Shown: piece after piece, positions 6,001-6,890 of the stretch
Position numbering within the stretch: the first letter of the stretch is position 1
Layout of the letters: each line of letters begins with the position of its first letter
Assembly: GCA_025964295.1 (NCBI GenBank)
Contig: JAOPZD010000612.1
Location: 1 to 6,890 of the forward strand
Direction: 5' to 3'
Source: Conexibacter sp.
Lineage (GTDB): Bacteria > Actinomycetota > Thermoleophilia > Solirubrobacterales > Solirubrobacteraceae
DNA: 6,890 nucleotides
The notes under the pieces: model-generated
What the model saw: only the letters and a program-made list of their open reading frames with translations
Told to the model about the DNA's origin: nothing
The model's database searches: none
Translations under genes and position numbers: made by a program

Positions 6001-6890
6001 GAACGTCGTCTGCGACGTGAGCATCCCGGTGGCGTGCTCATAGGTCATGGTCGTGACCGCGCCGACGTCGGTCGTCGTGACGCCTTCGGCAGTTCGCGTC
6101 AGCTCGTTGCGGCGTGGCGTGTCGTCACCGTCTGCGCGCTGGTCCCACGCGAGATCGACGGCGTTGCCCAGCGGATCGGCCACACGGGTCGGCCGGCCGA
6201 AGACGTCGACCGTGTGCGACCACACCTTGCTACGCGCGTCGGTGATCGTCAGCGTCCGCGGACGGGTGGCCTCCGCGGAGAACCCGTAGCTGGTCGCCTT
6301 GCTGCGACGATCTGTGATCGTCCCCGGCACCTTGACTGCCGGCGACGTACCGGTGCGCGTGACGTAGGCCACCGCGGTCGACCGCGGCCCGCCGTCGGCC
6401 GCGTCACGGTCCTCGGTCACCGCCGACAGGCGGCGCGGCAGCGCCGTGCCGTCGGCCGCCTCGTAGGAGAACGCCCAGCGCCGCTCCTTGTCGCCAGCGG
6501 GCGCCAGCGTCGCGGCGTTGGCGACCTCGGTCATGCCCGTCAGGTGCGAGTCGGTGTAGGCGAACGTCAGGTCGCGACCCGCGTGGTCGGTGATCTTCGC
6601 CACCGGCGGTGGCGTCATCAGCGCCGCCGTGCCACCGGTCAGGCGGTTGTTGATGACGGTGCCGATGGGGGTCGCGGTCGACGACAGGCCGCCGGTGATC
6701 GCGGTGGTGAGCTGATTCTGGTCGGCCGTGGGGCGCGTGGCGTACGAGACGATCGCGGAGCGGCCGCCCGCGTCGGTGACGGTGGTCACGCGCGGGACGC
6801 ACAACGCACCCGCCACGCCGGAGGCTGTCGTGACGGTCTTGGCCAGCGGCGCGCCGAGCCCCCATGAGTTCGAGGCTGACGGCGTGACAC
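22..6890 (-). CDS. RHS/YD-repeat polymorphic toxin with C-terminal DddA-like deaminase (5'-partial)
   Basis: This single frame has no stop from the right edge of the window to the TGA at 24-22, giving 2288 complete codons. From the N-terminal side it holds more than 40 YD-type repeats of the YxYDxxGNLxxxxDPxG pattern, an RHS-associated core around YRPSVGRF (residues 1932-1939), a variable linker, and a deaminase tip with HVE and a PC/GC cysteine pair. In known RHS toxins the repeats form a hollow shell that holds the toxic tip until delivery; that role is inferred here from the family. The GTG at 6816 is not a credible start, because the frame continues upstream for 24 codons of similar sequence (including SNSWGLGAPLAKTV) and reaches the window edge. 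The N-terminus, signal peptide or anchoring domain is therefore unseen. Fourteen of the 15 cysteines lie in close pairs, which fits an extracytoplasmic protein. The protein is longer than typical 1400-1600-residue Gram-negative Rhs proteins and resembles actinobacterial wall-associated forms. It probably shares a transcript with the overlapping gene downstream. Confidence 0.95.
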   Translation of the reverse strand, partial: VTPSASNSWGLGAPLAKTVTTASGVAGALCVPRVTTVTDAGGRSAIVSYATRPTADQNQLTTAITGGLSSTATPIGTVINNRLTGGTAALMTPPPVAKITDHAGRDLTFAYTDSHLTGMTEVANAATLAPAGDKERRWAFSYEAADGTALPRRLSAVTEDRDAADGGPRSTAVAYVTRTGTSPAVKVPGTITDRRSKATSYGFSAEATRPRTLTITDARSKVWSHTVDVFGRPTRVADPLGNAVDLAWDQRADGDDTPRRNELTRTAEGVTTTDVGAVTTMTYEHATGMLTSQTTFPDGEATPATKRTTQLDYKLSRGAAALRPATDPADSYVADLVQIQQPRALPGGAHVGTKFTIEEPTSGDVTGNVTQTQDLDGTGTATNAYCNGTDCPRGLIRQETDEVGNITTYDNFDPNGLPQTVVDPKGNASPGVTSPTPAAHRWLLRYDAVGNLLSSSDPRNTDAQTNPTVTTPAARYTTKFTYDAFDRAITKVTPKKSSADTYITENYTYDRNGNLVGDTNPGTGRTTTATFSASDQPLTVTQTGWARTGSDPRGNTYTTRPEVTTFSYDDTNLLVSRTDPRGASGVPAGGGSPSLPYTTEWTRDPAGRVVAESRHATSTVHVQSFALDPRGNIVGQNDAARNNDPDGNPATNDALTPQAAADAAASAIATSQLSKLRTSMAYDRADELVAQTERPAPTDSTGSPRTNKYVYDVDGNLVKQILPRDDHDVPAGFTSGAGNVARTYTYDHRDQLLSTVDPLGATTAVKRRADGNVIAQTTPRGVANGTTESDGSYRYFTTHYTYDPAGDLLTRSVPFSPNQYGRTGDANNDYKSWKVSYTRDAVGNPTTIVDGRNKSITNTFLDSGQLESTSRPSWWSLSWGSSTGAPDPGRRYTDPATSEQLPVGGPQVGERPTPLTGADSSSGQSDATAQGKFGAVTPAGEPSWLPRGGATLLSYDDDGRLTSVTDAALSVSRIDYDPTGRVVGTTQPLGASAGATLAAGDPTPCTRTTASCDGVIAHRYDYDLDGNITKSALLGDTSWHSDLTYDSFDRALNRTDPGASAVPSSWTSFSDTREETQYTYDANDNLVTRVTPRGVASPTAGDYEYNYSYDTLDRLTSETNHEGDRWGYAWDVDDELLRELTPNGSAVAAGSQDTYKTLRAYDAADRLLTEQGPTVGGVRDTSTYTYFPDGTMASRTDPGGTAVEGGSDVARLTSYDYDGRGLRNRTTQGHAASGGFSTAGTGPRTTLTEYDANGNLRRFVDPSGVTMSGTGASQSWTPTNPDVIGDNLTSTASNDAVHATVYDYTDRTNSYSAGESGEPTAIYQPRASTSDPVLAEKVDFDPLAQTRTIWTIDNVNASSPFSVHTSYDRLPNGWISSSQDFATATTQINSNTYNYDQAGSQLSWKLDPDVTVTTNKISKIDREYWPNGAMKTRTGSAVVGSTTSGTPRSYSYWYDPNEALVGVHDPAHSRMVYSDRDGAERTTSVVQRYGTGSSDENAGTLAWQRGRDSAFTYDHDGNVTLRRTNGTLNRSDGTMADPTSGSPRSYTRFTYDPEDKETIGAFYEPSKLTGSPTIDDSTCAAGGSPPAGVRCVRTTYHPSGQRRTRRQQDDTLVTTYFDDFGQPTERRRRPTGASDIVTSYVYDVRGNRLSDLPGVGTYTYNARNQLASWKRGTDFNANGVDHHDWTIDYTRNTDGSIEHTTEKQAGGSLVRTKTSSYTGQRLDNVKTTLPSGGTPTWDVYGYNEFRSTVGVQTSVSSTTAPTFAVPSAVRSEDCSAALPTTASDTTLYCYDEFDRLTRQRSPGAAEQQQFEYDGMDRRDNRTDHVGATADKSGYKYIGATSTISGQQIATGATTSSAMSYDRDSANAPLAVTLQATGSSMQTTKAYATDANGNPTGLEESNGTVPGANRYVYDPYGDLDVDANAGMSGDAATNPLRFNGFDYDSAVKTYDMQARDYRPSVGRFLQSDRYESAQSDLSLIADPLTQNRYDFAGNDPVGSVEFDGHDHQDSWHEYEGGRANDAGQGSDCKKCTTNIQKRPKDKSTATYVVEHDGTYSTTAGVTYSKKGSGPTPKAYRPAESTIDDAGTNGIGVHPAAPDDDARAAGDHCLANAKGGGCGIWKTDTPAERTEGLIFAAGLVLPEVAPELGLARFAGRALSRLTGRGGAVAAKGGAGALERLPEYAGGKTSGILDTGSGEINLLSGYKGPSAELGRGTPGMNGNIKSHVEAHAAAVVRQQGLDEATLYINRVPCPGVRGCDAMLPRMLPRGARLHVYGPNGFRKTYTGLPDG
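31..357 (-). other. Toxin tip: DddA-like (SCP1.201 family) cytidine deaminase domain
   Basis: Residues 2154-2262 form a compact C-terminal domain. In order it shows a beta-hairpin start (GKTSGILDTGSGEINLLSG), a Gly-rich loop, the active-site helix with SHVEAHAAAVVRQQG (His2200, Glu2202), a strand ATLYINRV, the second metal site PCPGVRGC (Cys2226, Cys2232) leading into a helix, then MLPRGARLHVYGPNG and a final strand KTYTG. His plus two Cys would bind zinc and Glu would act as the proton shuttle, as in the cytidine deaminase fold. The order HVE, LYIN, PC..GC, LP.G..L.VY matches the SCP1.201-like deaminases, whose best-known member is the Burkholderia double-stranded-DNA deaminase DddA. Whether this tip acts on double-stranded DNA, single-stranded DNA or RNA cannot be read from the sequence. 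All catalytic residues are present, so it looks active. The domain ends a few residues before the stop, as is usual for polymorphic toxin tips. Confidence 0.9.
358..873 (-). other. Variable linker / pretoxin region with paired cysteines and a short hydrophobic stretch
   Basis: Residues 1982-2153 lie between the RHS core and the deaminase and match no domain I recognise. The first part is polar, with His residues just after the core (His1980, His1982, His1987), a CKKC pair (Cys2003, Cys2006), a strand-like stretch TATYVVEHDGTYS, and an Asp/Ala-rich stretch leading to Cys2083 and Cys2092. Next come a short hydrophobic run GLIFAAGLVLP (2106-2116) and an Ala/Gly/Arg-rich helix-like segment (LGLARFAGRALSRL) that joins the deaminase. 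In RHS and other polymorphic toxins this position often holds a pretoxin or entry-helper segment, so a role in holding or translocating the tip is possible but not shown. The hydrophobic run is too short and too rich in Pro/Glu downstream to be a convincing membrane span. Confidence 0.6.
874..1167 (-). other. RHS repeat-associated core domain
   Basis: Residues 1884-1981 match the hyperconserved core that ends the YD-repeat shell: NRYVYDPYGD, then RFNGFDYDSAVKTYDMQARDY, then RPSVGRFLQSD, then QNRYDFAGNDPVGSVEFDGHD. The usual family pattern is YDPxxGRFxSxDP followed by YxYxxNNPxxxxDPxG. In characterised RHS proteins this region seals the shell, and the terminal DPxG segment belongs to the self-cleavage site that frees the toxin tip. 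Here the terminal DPxG position reads EFDG (residues 1976-1979, bases 880-891), so Asp is replaced by Glu and Pro by Phe. A DPVG string occurs a few residues earlier, but it aligns with the NNP position. Self-cleavage therefore cannot be assumed. Confidence 0.9.
4045..4275 (-). other. Non-repeat insertion within the YD array (Trp/Pro/Ser-rich)
   Basis: Residues 848-924, about 77 residues, carry no YD motif. They lie between the units ending LDSGQLESTSRP and beginning LLSYDDDGRLTSV. The insertion opens with an aromatic cluster SWWSLSWG (Trp850, Trp851, Trp855), continues with Pro/Gly/Ser-rich text (GAPDPGRRYTDP, LTGADSSSGQSDATAQ), and closes with PSWLPRGG. It could be an exposed loop or a surface-binding patch on the shell. 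No known domain is recognised. Confidence 0.5.
4858..4959 (-). other. Asp-rich loop plus Ala-rich helix inserted in the YD array
   Basis: Residues 620-653 interrupt the beta-repeat pattern. A DPDGNPATND stretch (Asp620, Asp622, Asn624, Asp629) resembles a calcium-loop spacing. It is followed by a strongly helix-forming run, TPQAAADAAASAIATSQLSKL, before the next unit MAYDRADELV. An Ala-rich helix is unusual inside a beta-strand shell and probably protrudes from it or plugs its inside. The function is unknown. Confidence 0.45.

Larger units (their letters stand above)
1168..6890 (-). repeat. YD-repeat array (more than 40 degenerate protein repeats)
   Basis: Tandem units of about 20-50 residues repeat throughout. 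Well-preserved examples are LRYDAVGNLLSSSDPRN, YTYDRNGNLVGDTNPGTG, YVYDVDGNLVKQILPRDD, YTYDPAGDLLTRSVP, IDYDPTGRVVGTTQPLG, YDYDLDGNITKSALLG, YSYDTLDRLTSETNHEG, TEYDANGNLRRFVDPSG, FTYDHDGNVTLRRTNG and YVYDVRGNRLSDLPGVG. At DNA level the YTYD codons recur as the top-strand 13-mer gtcgtaggtgtag at 4480-4492, 4648-4660 and 5359-5371, with near copies at 3646-3658 and around 1907-1919. In family structures these units make a spiralling beta-sheet shell. Units near the N-terminus (about 6000-6890) are more degenerate (VDVFGRPTRVADPLGN, FAYTDSHLTGM). The array runs off the window, so its full length is unknown. Confidence 0.93.

Noticed and set aside
6814..6816. GTG as the translation start of the toxin
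   Set aside because: The frame continues upstream with no stop to the window edge in similar sequence, no signal peptide follows the GTG, and the codon falls inside ASGVAGALCVPR text that reads as internal.
5026..6867. 613-codon open frame on the plus strand
   Set aside because: Same reasoning: low-complexity RRG/VGV-type product lying entirely antisense to clear YD repeats, with no recognisable start context.
1168..6890. DNA-level tandem repeats or a CRISPR-like array, suggested by recurring gtcgtaggtgtag
   Set aside because: The recurrences fall at irregular spacing and in frame with YTYD codons of the protein repeats. They are coding consequences of the YD motif rather than an independent repeat array.

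Overview
The window is almost entirely one very large, G+C-rich protein gene on the minus strand. It encodes an RHS/YD-repeat polymorphic toxin whose last ~110 residues form a DddA-like (SCP1.201 family) cytidine deaminase domain. The organism is probably a high-G+C Gram-positive bacterium of the Actinomycetota. Very long wall-associated RHS proteins of this style are common there, for example in Thermoleophilia such as Solirubrobacter and Conexibacter relatives. That placement rests on composition and protein style only; nothing in the window fixes the taxon.

Layout, following the gene from its 5' side (high coordinates) to its 3' side (low coordinates). From 6890 to about 1168 there are more than 40 degenerate YD repeats, which fold as beta-strands building the RHS shell. 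From 1167 to 874 lies the conserved RHS-associated core that closes the shell. From 873 to 358 lies a variable linker or pretoxin region with two cysteine pairs and a short hydrophobic stretch. From 357 to 25 lies the deaminase tip, with an HVE active-site motif and a C-x5-C zinc-ligand pair. The stop codon is at 24-22.

The frame is open through the last base of the window at 6890, so the true N-terminus, with any secretion signal, is missing. The GTG at 6816 is an internal valine codon rather than a credible start. Residue numbers in this report count that codon (6814-6816) as residue 1, which makes the last residue 2264. A further 24 codons are visible upstream of it.

At the 3' end, an ATG at 29-27 in another minus-strand frame overlaps the toxin stop in the form ATGGCTGA and stays open to the window edge. 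It is the natural candidate for the start of a translationally coupled immunity gene, but only nine codons are visible. The expected system is a contact-dependent or wall-associated toxin: the RHS shell encloses and delivers the deaminase, which would deaminate cytosine in target nucleic acid, and the next gene protects the producer. No RNA gene, mobile element, CRISPR array, promoter or terminator could be supported.
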